From positions 186,001 to 250,000 of the forward strand of contig NZ_JAERRH010000011.1 in the NCBI RefSeq assembly GCF_016741855.1: a stretch of DNA of 64,000 nucleotides. The letters run 5' to 3'. This stretch comes from Streptomyces musisoli (GTDB lineage: Bacteria > Actinomycetota > Actinomycetes > Streptomycetales > Streptomycetaceae). Numbering within the stretch: the first letter of the stretch is position 1; every line of letters starts with the position of its first letter. The notes under the pieces were generated by a model. That model saw nothing but the letters and a program-made list of their open reading frames with translations, made no database searches and had not been told where the DNA came from. Positions 1-8,472 of this stretch are shown here, piece after piece. A program made the translations under genes and the position numbers.

Positions 1-311
1 ACCTCGCGGTTCGCCGGATCGACGGGGAGCACCACGCCGCCCTCGGCCGACTCCGCCAGCTCCTCGACGCGGGGGGTGCGGCGGTCGGTGATGGCCATCC
101 GCTCCGGCTCGTCGGCCGTCAGCGCCCAGCGGCCGTCCGCGGTGATGCCGATCGGCAGGACGTCGTACTTCGTGCGGTCGATGGCCTTGAGGACGGCGCC
201 TGCAGTGACCACGGAGATCCCGTGTTCGGAGCTGCGGCCACCGAACACGACGGCCACGCGCGGCTTGCGCGACGGCTGCTCAGGGCTCTGGGGAAGGTTC
301 TCGGTGCTCAT
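1..311 (-). CDS. ddlA: D-alanine--D-alanine ligase, N-terminal part
   Basis: Only the first 103 codons are in the window; the gene runs off the left edge. The protein starts MSTENLPQSPEQPSRKPRVA and continues with VVFGGRSSEHGISVVTAGAV, the family's conserved N-terminal signature. D-Ala-D-Ala ligase joins two D-alanines with ATP in the cytoplasm to supply the peptidoglycan stem-peptide terminus. The ATG at 309-311 was chosen because it opens directly before the conserved region. The gene lies 127 bp downstream of gpsA on the same strand, so plsC-gpsA-ddlA may be co-transcribed. The catalytic ATP-grasp part is not visible. Confidence 0.9.
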   Translation of the reverse strand, partial: MSTENLPQSPEQPSRKPRVAVVFGGRSSEHGISVVTAGAVLKAIDRTKYDVLPIGITADGRWALTADEPERMAITDRRTPRVEELAESAEGGVVLPVDPANRE

Positions 312-438
312 ATCGCGTTGAGAGTACCCGGAGGTAGCGTCCAAGTCAGCGCGCGCTCCCGGGCCGTCGCTCAGCGTCGCGCGGACGGTCGCACAGCGTC
401 GCGCGGGAGGCCCGGGGCGGGGCGGTGCGGGCGGGGGC

Positions 439-1449
439 TCAGCGCCGCTCGGGCTTGGCGCTGCGCGCCATCAGCTCCTTGAGCGCGACGACCGGCGACT
501 TGCCCTCGTGCACGATGCCGACGACGGTCTCGGTGATGGGCATGTCGACGTCGTGGCGGCGGGCCAGATCCAGCACGGACTCGCAGGACTTGACGCCCTC
601 GGCGGTCTGCTTGGTGACCGCGATGGTCTCCTCCAGCGTCATGCCCTTGCCGAGGTTGGTGCCGAAGGTGTGGTTGCGGGACAGCGGCGAGGAGCAGGTG
701 GCCACCAGGTCGCCCAGGCCCGCGAGTCCGGAGAAGGTCAGCGGGTCGGCGCCCATCGCGAGGCCGAGCCGGGTGGTCTCGGCGAGGCCGCGCGTGATGA
801 GCGAGCCCTTGGCGTTGTCGCCGAGTCCCATGCCGTCGGCGATGCCGACCGCGAGCCCGATGACGTTCTTGACCGCGCCGGCGAGTTCGCAGCCGACGAC
901 GTCGGTGTTGGTGTACGGCCGGAAGTACGGCGTGTGGCAGGCGGCCTGGAGCCGCTGGGCGACCTGTTCGTCGGTGCAGGCCACGACGGCGAGGGCGGGC
1001 ATGCGGGCGGCGATCTCGCGGGCCAGGTTGGGTCCGGTGACCACCGCGACCCGGTCGGCGCCGACCTTGGCGACGTCCTCGATGACCTCGCTCATCCGCA
1101 TGGTGGAGCCGAGTTCGACACCCTTCATCAGGGAGACGAGGACGGTGTCCGGCGCGAGCAGCGGGGTCCACTCGGCGAGGTTGGCGCGCAGCGTCTGGGA
1201 GGGGATCGCGAGGACCGTGAAGTCCGCGTCGCGCAGCGCCTCGGCGGCGTCGGCGGTGGCGCGCAGGTTCCTGGGGAGTTCCACGCCGGGCAGGTAGTCG
1301 GGGTTGGTCCGGGTGGAGTTGACCGCCTCGGCCAGCTCCGGCCGGCGGGCCCACAGGGTCACGTCACAGCCGGCGTCGGCGAGCACCATGCCGAAGGCGG
1401 TGCCCCACGAACCGGTGCCCATGACGGCCGCCCGCACAGGCTTGCTCAC
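439..1449 (-). CDS. gpsA: NAD(P)H-dependent glycerol-3-phosphate dehydrogenase
   Basis: A 336-residue protein, the usual length for GpsA, which reduces dihydroxyacetone phosphate to sn-glycerol 3-phosphate for phospholipid synthesis. The Rossmann dinucleotide loop GTGSWG is at residues 11-16. The lysine-containing segment ELAGAVKNVIGLAVGIADG, with the family's catalytic Lys, lies mid-protein. The start is GTG at 1447-1449. Its GTGA overlaps the TGA stop of plsC, so the two genes are translationally coupled. This fits their pathway order: GpsA makes the glycerol phosphate that acyltransferases then acylate. Confidence 0.95.
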   Translation of the reverse strand: MSKPVRAAVMGTGSWGTAFGMVLADAGCDVTLWARRPELAEAVNSTRTNPDYLPGVELPRNLRATADAAEALRDADFTVLAIPSQTLRANLAEWTPLLAPDTVLVSLMKGVELGSTMRMSEVIEDVAKVGADRVAVVTGPNLAREIAARMPALAVVACTDEQVAQRLQAACHTPYFRPYTNTDVVGCELAGAVKNVIGLAVGIADGMGLGDNAKGSLITRGLAETTRLGLAMGADPLTFSGLAGLGDLVATCSSPLSRNHTFGTNLGKGMTLEETIAVTKQTAEGVKSCESVLDLARRHDVDMPITETVVGIVHEGKSPVVALKELMARSAKPERR

Positions 1450-2216
1450 TTGCTCTGCCCTTCCGTTTGCTTGCCGTGCGTCTGTGCCTGGGTGCGGCGC
1501 CGCTGCTCGATGCGCTCGCGGCGCGGGTCGTACGGCGTCTTCGGGGCCTTCTCGCCGCGGATCTCCTCCAGCCGGCGGGTGATGGCCGCCATGATGACCT
1601 CGGTGGCTTCCTTCAGCACCTCGGGGGTCATCTCCCGGTCGTAGAAGCGGGAGAGGTCCACGGGCGGGCCCGCCAGCACCCGGTGGGTCTTGCGCGGGAA
1701 GAGGTTCGGCTTCTTGGCGTACGGCGGCAGCAGTTCGTTGGCGCCCCACTGGGCGACCGGGATGACCGGGCACTTGGTCTGGAGGGCGACCCGGGCGGCG
1801 CCGGTCTTGCCGGTCATGGGCCAGCCGTTCGGGTCGCGGGTCAGGGTGCCCTCGGGGTAGAAGGCGACGCACTCGCCGCGTTCCACGGCGTCGATCGCGG
1901 CGCGGAAGGCGCTGAGCGCGTCCGTGGACTCGCGGTAGACGGGGATCTGCCCGGTGCCGCGCATGGCGGCGCCGACGAATCCCTTCTTGAAAAGGCCGCT
2001 CTTCGCCAGGAATCGCGGGACCCGTCCGGTGTTGTACTGATAGTGCGCGTATGCGAAGGGGTCCACGTGGGAATTGTGGTTCACCACGGTGATAAATCCG
2101 CCCTCGGCCGGAATGTGCTCCATTCCACGCCAGTCCCGCTTGATCAGAACCACCAGCGGCGGTTTGCAGATCACCGCGGCGAAGCGGTACCAGAAGCCGA
2201 TTCTGCGGCGGGGCAC
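1446..2216 (-). CDS. plsC: 1-acyl-sn-glycerol-3-phosphate acyltransferase (lysophospholipid acyltransferase)
   Basis: A 256-residue PlsC-type acyltransferase that transfers an acyl chain to lysophosphatidic acid at the inner membrane. The HX4D catalytic motif is seen in NHNSHVDPF and the substrate motif in YPEGTLT. A hydrophobic N-terminus (IGFWYRFAAVICKPPLVVLI) probably anchors it. The GTG at 2214-2216 was chosen because GAGGAAGG lies seven bases upstream; further upstream the frame loses similarity. The basic C-terminal tail (RRERIEQRRR) is typical of actinobacterial copies. It overlaps gpsA by 4 bp and diverges from cofC across about 200 bp. Confidence 0.93.
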   Translation of the reverse strand: MPRRRIGFWYRFAAVICKPPLVVLIKRDWRGMEHIPAEGGFITVVNHNSHVDPFAYAHYQYNTGRVPRFLAKSGLFKKGFVGAAMRGTGQIPVYRESTDALSAFRAAIDAVERGECVAFYPEGTLTRDPNGWPMTGKTGAARVALQTKCPVIPVAQWGANELLPPYAKKPNLFPRKTHRVLAGPPVDLSRFYDREMTPEVLKEATEVIMAAITRRLEEIRGEKAPKTPYDPRRERIEQRRRTQAQTHGKQTEGQSK

Positions 2217-2414
2217 AAGGACACCTTCCTCTAGGACTGCCACCCCGGCGGGGGCCGCACAAGTGTGGCCCCGGGCCGCCGGTCTGTCGAGAACACCGTA
2301 CGCCCGCACGTCACCCACCCCCACCCTTGCAAGGGCCTTCGCGCGCCTCCCTGCACCCATGGCGCCGGACGCCCCGGGTGACAATGAGCGGGACGAGAGA
2401 GGGACGGTACGCCG

Positions 2415-3053
2415 GTGCAGTGGACCTTGGTCATCCCCCTGAAGCCCCTGACGCAGGCCAAGAGCAGGCTCGCGGACACCGCCGGCGACGGGCTGCGCCC
2501 GGGGCTGGCACTGGCGTTCGCGCAGGACACGGTGGGTGCGGCGCTGGCCTGCGCGGCGGTGTCGGATGTGGCGGTCGTCACGGACGACGAGCTGGCCGGC
2601 CGAAAGCTGGCGGCCCTGGGCGCGCGGATCGTCCCGGACTCCCCCGCGGGCGGGCTGAACGCCGCTCTGGCGCACGGCGCGGCCGTCGTACGGGAAACGC
2701 ACTCACGGACACCGGTTGCGACCCTGAACGCCGATCTGCCGGCGCTGCGCCCGGCGGAACTGGCCGTCGTACTGGGCGCGGCGGCGGAGTTCCCGCGGGC
2801 GTTTCTCGCGGATGCCGCGGGTTTGGGCACGACGTTGCTGGCGGCGGGGCCCGACGGTGAATTGCGGCCGGAGTTCGGCATTGATTCCCGTGCCCGGCAC
2901 CGGGCCTCAGGGGCGCGGGAACTGGAGGTCGCCGGAGTCGATTCGGTACGGCAGGACGTGGATACCGGTGACGATCTCCGGGCGGCGCTGGCGCTGGGGG
3001 TCGGGCCGTACACGGCCGCGGTGTCGGCGGGCCTGCTGATGCCGGGGGCGTGA
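2415..3053 (+). CDS. cofC: 2-phospho-L-lactate / phosphoenolpyruvate guanylyltransferase (F420 biosynthesis)
   Basis: A 212-residue CofC/FbiD family nucleotidyltransferase. The N-terminus WTLVIPLKPLTQAKSRLA carries the family's K-x-x-x-A-K-S-R-L signature, and VATLNADLPAL resembles the metal-binding D-x-D-L-P segment. It activates 2-phospholactate or, in actinobacteria, phosphoenolpyruvate with GTP, making the intermediate used by FbiA in coenzyme F420 synthesis. The start is GTG at 2415. It is transcribed divergently from plsC. The other F420 genes are not in this window, as is usual for streptomycetes. Confidence 0.9.
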   Translation: MQWTLVIPLKPLTQAKSRLADTAGDGLRPGLALAFAQDTVGAALACAAVSDVAVVTDDELAGRKLAALGARIVPDSPAGGLNAALAHGAAVVRETHSRTPVATLNADLPALRPAELAVVLGAAAEFPRAFLADAAGLGTTLLAAGPDGELRPEFGIDSRARHRASGARELEVAGVDSVRQDVDTGDDLRAALALGVGPYTAAVSAGLLMPGA

Positions 3054-3106
3054 GCGCGCCCGCCGCCGGGGCCGGCCGGAAGGCGCGGCGCCGCCCGCGA
3101 GGCACA

Positions 3107-3153
3107 AGCACCAGCACCGGCACCAGCACCAGCACCAGCACCAGCACCAGCAC
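3107..3153. repeat. CACCAG hexanucleotide tandem repeat
   Basis: Nearly eight tandem copies of CACCAG with one variant (CACCGG) lie 54 bp after cofC. The following 60 bp contain looser CCCGAA repeats. The tract is non-coding in all plausible genes and is the sort of simple repeat that may vary in length between strains. Confidence 0.9.
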
Positions 3154-3279
3154 GTAACCGCACCCGAACCGGCGCCCGAACCCTCATCCGCACCCGAATC
3201 CGCCCCCGGGCCCCCACCCTCAGACGGCCTCCGCCCCCACGGCGATGCCCGGAACCGCAGCCCCCAGTACGCTGCTGCC

Positions 3280-3483
3280 ATGCAGGCCACCGCGTACACC
3301 TACGACCCCGACACCCGCAGCGGGCAGGTGCTGCTCGACGACGGCACCCCGCTGCCCTTCGACGGCGCCGCGTTCGACGCCGGAGACCTCCGTCTGCTGC
3401 GCCCGGGTCAGCGCGTGCGGATCGAGACCGAGGGGCGGGGTGACGCCCTGCGGATCACCCTCGTAACCCTTCAAACCCTGTAA
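3280..3483 (+). CDS. Small conserved-type hypothetical protein (67 aa)
   Basis: A 67-residue protein beginning MQATAYTYDPDTRSGQVLLD. Alternating beta-strand-like segments (GQVLLDDGTPLPFD, GQRVRIETEGRGDALRITLV) suggest a small beta-barrel of the cold-shock/OB type: the order 'G-x-V-L-D-D-G ... F ... L-R-x-G-Q-R-V' resembles cold-shock proteins. The RNA-binding aromatic motifs of true CspA are absent, so function is unknown. It lies between cofC and hupS and ends at a shared terminator. Confidence 0.75.
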   Translation: MQATAYTYDPDTRSGQVLLDDGTPLPFDGAAFDAGDLRLLRPGQRVRIETEGRGDALRITLVTLQTL

Positions 3484-3502
3484 CTGCCCTTACACACGCC
3501 GC

Positions 3503-3531
3503 GGGCCGGGCTCCCCAGGGGAGTCCGGCCC
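3503..3531. terminator. Bidirectional hairpin between the 67-aa gene and hupS
   Basis: GGGCCGGG-CTCCCC faces GGGGAG-T-CCGGCCC across a 1-2 nt loop. It sits between the convergent ends of the 67-aa gene (stop 3483) and hupS (stop 3555). There is no U-tract, as is common in Streptomyces. Confidence 0.7.
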
Positions 3532-3554
3532 GGCGCGTGAGTGCTCTGGCGGCC

Positions 3555-4214
3555 TTACGACGTCGCCTTGCGGGCGGTGGTCTTCTTGGCGGTGGTCTTG
3601 CGGGCCGTCGACTTCTTGGCCGGGGCCTTCTTCGCGGTGACCTTCTTCGCCGGAGCCTTCTTGGCCGTCGCCTTCTTGGCGGTGGTCTTCTTCGCCGCGG
3701 TGGTCTTGGCGGTCGCCGTGGCCTTCTTCGCCGGCGCCGCCTTCTTCGCCGTGGTCTTCTTCGCGGCGGCCGTCGCCTTCTTCGCCGGCGCCGCCTTCTT
3801 GGCCGTGGCCGTGGTCTTCTTCGCGGCGGCCTTGGTGGTCTTCTTCGCGGCGGCCTTCTTGACCGTCGCCGCGGCGCCGCCGGTCAGGCTGCCCTTGGGT
3901 GCCTTCTTGACCGAGACCTCGCCGCCCCGCGGCAGCTTCTTCGAGCCGCTCACCAGGTCCTTGAAGCCCTGACCGGCGCGGAAGCGCGGCACGGAGGTCT
4001 TCTTGACCCGAACCCGCTCGCCCGTCTGAGGGTTGCGGGCGTAACGGGCGGGACGGTCCACCTTCTCGAAGGAACCGAAGCCGGTGACCGAGACCCGCTC
4101 GCCCGCGACGACCGCGCGGACGATGGCGTCCAGAACATGATCGACGGCCTCGGCGGCCTGCTGGCGGCCACCCACCTTGTCGGCAATCGCTTCTACGAGC
4201 TGCGCCTTGTTCAC
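3555..4214 (-). CDS. hupS: HU-family nucleoid protein with lysine-rich tail
   Basis: A 219-residue protein. Residues 1-95 are a full HU domain (MNKAQLVEAIADKV; GFGSFEKVDRPARYARNPQTG; VPRFRAGQGFKDLV). About 100 residues of AAKKTT/PAKKA repeats follow, resembling histone H1 tails. This architecture is HupS, the second, sporulation-associated HU homologue of Streptomyces, which compacts and protects spore DNA. The DNA repeats behind the tail (gcc/ttctt units) extend from about 3560 to 3860. It ends convergently with the 67-aa gene. The upstream region 4215-4340 is unusually AT-rich, as expected of a strong promoter. Confidence 0.95.
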   Translation of the reverse strand: MNKAQLVEAIADKVGGRQQAAEAVDHVLDAIVRAVVAGERVSVTGFGSFEKVDRPARYARNPQTGERVRVKKTSVPRFRAGQGFKDLVSGSKKLPRGGEVSVKKAPKGSLTGGAAATVKKAAAKKTTKAAAKKTTATAKKAAPAKKATAAAKKTTAKKAAPAKKATATAKTTAAKKTTAKKATAKKAPAKKVTAKKAPAKKSTARKTTAKKTTARKATS

Positions 4215-4350
4215 GTCTTCCCCTTCGGAGACATCGCCAGAACGAAAGTGTTCAAGCTTTTTCGCACGTTAGGCAGATATATACCGCAAATCAAACACGA
4301 AACGGGCTTATCACCCTTGTGCCGCAACGGACTCGGTGGTCTCGGGCTGT

Positions 4351-4581
4351 TCAGTGGTCCTCGTCGGGGATCCGGCCCTCGTCGAGGTCCTCGTTGAACC
4401 GCTCGAGCCGCCTTGCCGCAGCGGCGAGATCGTGCTTGGCCGCGGCCGTAATGACCAGCAGCTTCCGGGTCAGCGCCATCCGTACGCCCTCCGGGACTTG
4501 CAGTGCGCGCACCTTTGCGTGCGCTTCCTTGAGCTGGTTCGCGACCGCCGTATAGAGCTGGAGTTGGCCGTCGTGTTCCAT
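4351..4581 (-). CDS. Hypothetical helical protein (76 aa)
   Basis: A 76-residue acidic, helical protein: MEHDGQLQLYTAVANQLKEA, then charged heptad-like helices with RLERFNEDLDEG near the end. The start was taken at the ATG at 4579-4581, the first in-frame ATG that gives a compact alpha-helical protein; an upstream extension to 4764 is basic and Cys-rich and looks non-coding. It lies between hupS and leuD on the same strand. Function is not recognised. Confidence 0.75.
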   Translation of the reverse strand: MEHDGQLQLYTAVANQLKEAHAKVRALQVPEGVRMALTRKLLVITAAAKHDLAAAARRLERFNEDLDEGRIPDEDH

Positions 4582-4766
4582 GCACAGATTGTGCCATCTG
4601 GGGCGAGTTGTCGCCTGCGCAGGGGGCAACTGCCGCCTCAAATGGCCTTCCAGGCACTTGCGGAGACCGCGAACACAGCACTCACGTACCCGCACAACGG
4701 CCTTGGTAACGTGGGAAGTTGAGCGCGCACACACAGGACCGCAGGTCCGTTCGGGTGCAGACATGG

Positions 4767-4799
4767 CTGTACCCCCAATCGTGGCGACTGGGGGTACAG
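4767..4799. terminator. Terminator hairpin after leuCD
   Basis: CTGTACCCCCA and TGGGGGTACAG form a perfect 11-bp stem around an 11-nt loop, 55 bp beyond the leuD stop on the minus strand. Confidence 0.8.
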
Positions 4800-4854
4800 G
4801 CGGGGTGTTGAGGTGGCCGAAACCCGACCGGTCAGAGGTCGGGTCCGGTCCGGA

Positions 4855-5448
4855 TCAGACCTGGAGCGTCCGCGGCTTGTAGGCGGGCCGCCCGGCTTCG
4901 TAGGCGGCGATGTCCGACTCGTTCTGGAGCGTGATGGAGATGTCGTCCAGGCCGTTCAGCAGCCGCCAGCGGGAGTTCTCGTCCAGCTCGAAGGAGGCGG
5001 TGATGCCCTCGGCACGCACCTCACGCGCCTCAAGGTCCACAGTGACCTCAGCCGTGGGGTCCTGTTCGGTCAGCTCCCACAGCGCGTCCACGATCTTCTG
5101 GTCCAGGACCACCGTGAGCAGGCCGTTCTTCAGCGAGTTACCGCGGAAGATGTCGGCGAAGCGGGAGGAGATCACGGTCTTGAAGCCGTAGTTCTGCAAC
5201 GCCCAGACAGCGTGCTCACGGGAGGAGCCGGTGCCGAAGTCGGGGCCGGCGACCAGGACCGTGGCGCCCTGCCGCTCGGGGCGGTTGAGGACGAACCCGG
5301 GGTCCTTGCGCCAGGCCTCGAACAGCCCGTCCTCGAAGCCGTCGCGGGTGACCTTCTTGAGCCAGTGAGCAGGGATGATCTGGTCGGTGTCGACGTTGCT
5401 GCGGCGCAGCGGGACGGCCCGGCCGGTGTGGGTGGTGAATGCTTCCAT
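4855..5448 (-). CDS. leuD: 3-isopropylmalate dehydratase small subunit
   Basis: A 197-residue LeuD, the swivelling small subunit that with LeuC isomerises 2-isopropylmalate to 3-isopropylmalate in leucine synthesis. Typical motifs are [17 protein letters not shown] near the N-terminus and [17 protein letters not shown] mid-protein, with the substrate-loop GSSRE. The ATG at 5446-5448 starts 6 bp after the leuC stop, so the two subunits are one operon. The operon ends at the hairpin at 4767-4799. Control is presumably through the divergent regulator ndgR. Confidence 0.97.
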   Translation of the reverse strand: MEAFTTHTGRAVPLRRSNVDTDQIIPAHWLKKVTRDGFEDGLFEAWRKDPGFVLNRPERQGATVLVAGPDFGTGSSREHAVWALQNYGFKTVISSRFADIFRGNSLKNGLLTVVLDQKIVDALWELTEQDPTAEVTVDLEAREVRAEGITASFELDENSRWRLLNGLDDISITLQNESDIAAYEAGRPAYKPRTLQV

Positions 5449-5454
5449 GGCTGA

Positions 5455-6873
5455 TCAGACTCCAGCGGGGACGTCGGACAGGTCGGCGGGCGAGGCGAGG
5501 TGACCCAGAACGGCCGTGGCGGCCGCGACCTGCGGCGACACCAGGTGGGTACGGCCGCCCTTGCCCTGCCGGCCCTCGAAGTTGCGGTTGGAGGTGGAGG
5601 CGGAGCGCTCGCCCGGGGCCAGCTGGTCGGGGTTCATGCCGAGGCACATCGAGCAGCCCGCGTGCCGCCATTCGGCACCGGCCTCCTTGAAGACGACGTC
5701 CAGGCCCTCGGAGACGGCCTGGAGACCGACCCGCGCGGAGCCCGGGACGACCAGCATCCGTACTCCGTCGGCGACTTTGCGGCCCCGCAGCAGGTCCGCG
5801 GCGGCGCGCAGGTCCTCGATGCGGCCGTTGGTGCAGGAGCCTACGAAGACGGTGTCCACGTTGATGGAGCGCAGCGGCTGTCCGGCGTCCAACCCCATGT
5901 ACTCCAGGGCCTTTTCGGCGGCCAGGCGCTCCGATGCGTCTTCGTACGAAGCCGGGTCGGGGACGGACGCCGAAAGCGGCGCGCCCTGGCCGGGGTTGGT
6001 GCCCCAGGTGACGAACGGCGACAGCTCGGTGGCGTCGATGACGACCTCGGCGTCGAAGACGGCGTCGTCGTCGGTCCGCAGGGTCTTCCAGTACGCGACG
6101 GCCGCGTCCCAGTCGGCACCCTCGGGGGCGTGCGGGCGCCCCTTCAGGTAGGCGAAGGTCGTCTCGTCCGGGGCGATCATGCCCGCGCGGGCGCCGGCCT
6201 CGATCGACATGTTGCAGATGGTCATCCGGGCCTCCATCGAGAGCTTCTCGATGGCGGAGCCGCGGTACTCCAGGATGTAGCCCTGACCGCCGCCCGTACC
6301 GATCTTCGCGATGATCGCCAGGATCAGGTCCTTGGCGGTGACGCCCTCGGGCAGCTCGCCGTCGACGGTGATCGCCATGGTCTTCGGCCGGGCCAGGGGC
6401 AGCGTCTGGGTGGCCAGCACGTGCTCCACCTGGGAGGTGCCGATGCCGAACGCCAGCGCGCCGAAGGCACCGTGCGTGGAGGTGTGCGAGTCGCCGCAGA
6501 CGACGGTCGTGCCGGGCTGGGTCAGACCGAGCTGCGGGCCGACGACGTGCACGACGCCCTGCTCGACGTCGCCCAGCGGGTGCAGCCGCACCCCGAACTC
6601 GGCGCAGTTCTTGCGCAGGGTCTCCAGCTGGGCGCGGGAGACCGGGTCGGCGATGGGCTTGTCGATGTCGAGGGTCGGGGTGTTGTGGTCCTCGGTCGCG
6701 ATGGTGAGGTCGAGGCGGCGCACCGGGCGGCCGTTCTTGCGCAGACCGTCGAAGGCCTGGGGGCTGGTCACCTCGTGCAGCAGGTGCAGATCGATGTAGA
6801 GGAGGTCGGGCTCGCCCTCGGCGCGCCGGACGACGTGGTCGTCCCAGACCTTCTCCGCGAGTGTCCTACCCAT
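5455..6873 (-). CDS. leuC: 3-isopropylmalate dehydratase large subunit
   Basis: A 472-residue LeuC, the [4Fe-4S] aconitase-like large subunit. Cluster cysteines are in [14 protein letters not shown] and in [33 protein letters not shown] is the aconitase-family active-site signature. The start is ATG at 6871-6873 with GGAGGG six bases upstream; a longer open frame upstream has no similarity and crosses the leuC/ndgR promoter region. It is the first gene of leuCD, divergent from ndgR with about 200 bp between. Confidence 0.97.
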   Translation of the reverse strand: MGRTLAEKVWDDHVVRRAEGEPDLLYIDLHLLHEVTSPQAFDGLRKNGRPVRRLDLTIATEDHNTPTLDIDKPIADPVSRAQLETLRKNCAEFGVRLHPLGDVEQGVVHVVGPQLGLTQPGTTVVCGDSHTSTHGAFGALAFGIGTSQVEHVLATQTLPLARPKTMAITVDGELPEGVTAKDLILAIIAKIGTGGGQGYILEYRGSAIEKLSMEARMTICNMSIEAGARAGMIAPDETTFAYLKGRPHAPEGADWDAAVAYWKTLRTDDDAVFDAEVVIDATELSPFVTWGTNPGQGAPLSASVPDPASYEDASERLAAEKALEYMGLDAGQPLRSINVDTVFVGSCTNGRIEDLRAAADLLRGRKVADGVRMLVVPGSARVGLQAVSEGLDVVFKEAGAEWRHAGCSMCLGMNPDQLAPGERSASTSNRNFEGRQGKGGRTHLVSPQVAAATAVLGHLASPADLSDVPAGV

Positions 6874-7046
6874 CGCTTTCCCTCCGGCCGGCAGACGTGC
6901 ACCGGCCAAACTAGAGATCTTGAGGAAGCGGCGTTCCCTTGCAGGGCCCTTGAAGTCGTGATTCCGGGCGTGCACCGCCGGGCCCGTTGGTATGCGGGCC
7001 GCTGTGTGATTCCAGGGTGGCGCGTTCCACGGAAAATTGAACTTGC

Positions 7047-7063
7047 GTTTCACAGAGTGAGAC
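7047..7063. promoter_or_regulatory. Inverted repeat in leuC/ndgR divergent promoter (candidate NdgR operator)
   Basis: GTTTCAC and GTGAGAC are separated by AGA; six of seven arm positions are complementary. The repeat lies 14 bp before the ndgR start and about 175 bp before leuC. NdgR/AreB-type IclR regulators are known to bind this divergent promoter and autoregulate; assigning this particular palindrome is inference. Confidence 0.55.
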
Positions 7064-7077
7064 GTGAATATCGTTGC

Positions 7078-7794
7078 ATGGACAACAGTAGCGGCGTCGG
7101 CGTTCTGGACAAGGCGGCCCTCGTCCTGAGCGCTCTGGAGTCCGGTCCGGCCACCCTCGCGGGTCTGGTCGGGGCCACCGGACTGGCACGACCCACGGCC
7201 CACCGCCTGGCCGTGGCTTTGGAACACCACCGCATGGTGGCACGCGACATGCAGGGCCGGTTCATCCTCGGCCCGCGCCTCGCGGAGCTCGCGGCGGCGG
7301 CGGGCGAGGACCGCCTGCTCGCGACGGCGGGCCCCGTGCTCACCCACCTCCGCGATGTCACCGGCGAGAGTGCGCAGCTCTACCGGCGCCAGGGTGACAT
7401 GCGGATCTGTGTGGCCGCGGCGGAACGCCTGTCCGGCCTGCGGGACACGGTCCCGGTCGGCTCCACCCTGACCATGAAGGCCGGCTCCTCGGCGCAGATC
7501 CTGATGGCCTGGGAGGAGCCCGAGCGCCTGCACCGCGGCCTCCAGGGCGCCCGCTTCACGGCGACGGCCCTGTCGGGCGTACGGCGGCGCGGCTGGGCCC
7601 AGTCCATCGGAGAGCGCGAGCCGGGCGTCGCGTCCGTCTCCGCGCCCGTACGCGGCCCTTCCAACCGCGTGGTGGCCGCCGTGTCGGTCTCCGGTCCGAT
7701 CGAGCGCCTGACCCGCCATCCGGGCCGTATGCACGCCCAGGCGGTCATCGACGCGGCCGCCCGCCTCTCGGAGGCCCTGCGCCGCTCGGGCTGA
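7078..7794 (+). CDS. ndgR: IclR-family regulator of amino-acid metabolism
   Basis: A 238-residue IclR-family protein. The N-terminal winged helix-turn-helix ([20 protein letters not shown], about residues 24-45) is followed by the effector-binding domain ([44 protein letters not shown]). Position divergent from leuCD identifies it with NdgR (S. coelicolor) / AreB (S. clavuligerus), which control branched-chain amino-acid genes and affect antibiotic production. The ATG at 7078-7080 was chosen because the HTH begins soon after it. It ends at a strong hairpin (7823-7860). Confidence 0.93.
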   Translation: MDNSSGVGVLDKAALVLSALESGPATLAGLVGATGLARPTAHRLAVALEHHRMVARDMQGRFILGPRLAELAAAAGEDRLLATAGPVLTHLRDVTGESAQLYRRQGDMRICVAAAERLSGLRDTVPVGSTLTMKAGSSAQILMAWEEPERLHRGLQGARFTATALSGVRRRGWAQSIGEREPGVASVSAPVRGPSNRVVAAVSVSGPIERLTRHPGRMHAQAVIDAAARLSEALRRSG

Positions 7795-7822
7795 ACCCCG
7801 CTCCAGGAAGTCCGGGGACGCC

Positions 7823-7860
7823 GAGGAGGGCCTGCCTCAACGCCGCGGCAGGCCCTCCTC
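7823..7860. terminator. Bidirectional terminator between ndgR and the DUF4188 gene
   Basis: GAGGAGGGCCTGCC and GGCAGGCCCTCCTC form a perfect 14-bp stem with a 10-nt loop between two convergent genes. Confidence 0.85.
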
Positions 7861-7880
7861 GCTCCCCCGCTCCCCCCGGT

Positions 7881-8390
7881 TCAGCCGGCCTTCTCGGCCG
7901 CCGGCTGCTGCTGGGACCGATGGGCGAACCGGTCCTTCGCGTAGCGCCCCCGCTTCTCCAACGGCACCTGCCCGTACGCGGCCGCGAGTCCGAACGCCGG
8001 CATGTCCCCGTAGATCGCCTCGTACGACCCCTCGGGCACGACGTACGCCTCGTGCCAGATGCCCACCTGCCCGCGCAGCTTCCCGGTCCGCTCCTTGCGG
8101 TTGAGCTTCGCCCAGGCCTTGTGGTGGAAGGCGTCGGGCGCGGTCGCGTAGCCGTACAGCTTCTCCTTGGACTCCCAGTACTGCACGATGTAGTACGTGC
8201 GCGGCGACGCCGTCAGCATGACCCGGCTGCGCAGGCCCCGCGCGGGGTCCTTCTCGAGCTCCCGCAGCATGCGGAACATCGCGAGCATCACCGGCAGCCA
8301 CAGGTGGACGGCCCAGAATCGGTTGATGCGCATGCCGATCAGCAGGACGACGACCTCGCCCTCAGCGTCGGCGGTCGTACGAGACACCAT
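7881..8390 (-). CDS. DUF4188 family protein, monooxygenase-like
   Basis: A 169-residue DUF4188 protein. The core shows the pattern of small ferredoxin-like monooxygenase folds (VVLLIGMRINRFWAVHLWLP; YYIVQYWESKEKLYGYA; HHKAWAKLNR). The domain is often described as similar to phenylacetaldoxime-dehydratase- or monooxygenase-like proteins, but the reaction is not known. It diverges from a MerR regulator (start 8473), and a perfect palindrome lies between them, so it is very probably the target of that regulator. The start is ATG at 8388-8390; the C-terminus is a Gln/Pro/Ala tail. Confidence 0.85.
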   Translation of the reverse strand: MVSRTTADAEGEVVVLLIGMRINRFWAVHLWLPVMLAMFRMLRELEKDPARGLRSRVMLTASPRTYYIVQYWESKEKLYGYATAPDAFHHKAWAKLNRKERTGKLRGQVGIWHEAYVVPEGSYEAIYGDMPAFGLAAAYGQVPLEKRGRYAKDRFAHRSQQQPAAEKAG

Positions 8391-8417
8391 GACACTCCCC
8401 CTCGTTGGCGAGCGGCG

Positions 8418-8458
8418 CTATCCAAGTACCGGATGCTTGGATAGTGCCGTTATCCAAG
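8418..8458. promoter_or_regulatory. MerR-type operator in divergent promoter
   Basis: CTATCCAAG (8418-8426) and CTTGGATAG (8436-8444) are a perfect 9-bp inverted repeat with 9-nt spacer. A third half-site TATCCAAG follows at 8451-8458. The site overlaps both promoters of the DUF4188/MerR pair, 15-55 bp before the MerR start. Confidence 0.8.
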
Positions 8459-8472
8459 AAGGAGCGCAAGAC

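Noticed and set aside
3107-3153. Repeat as part of a longer cofC product
   Set aside because: A stop codon closes cofC 54 bp earlier and no in-frame readthrough is plausible.
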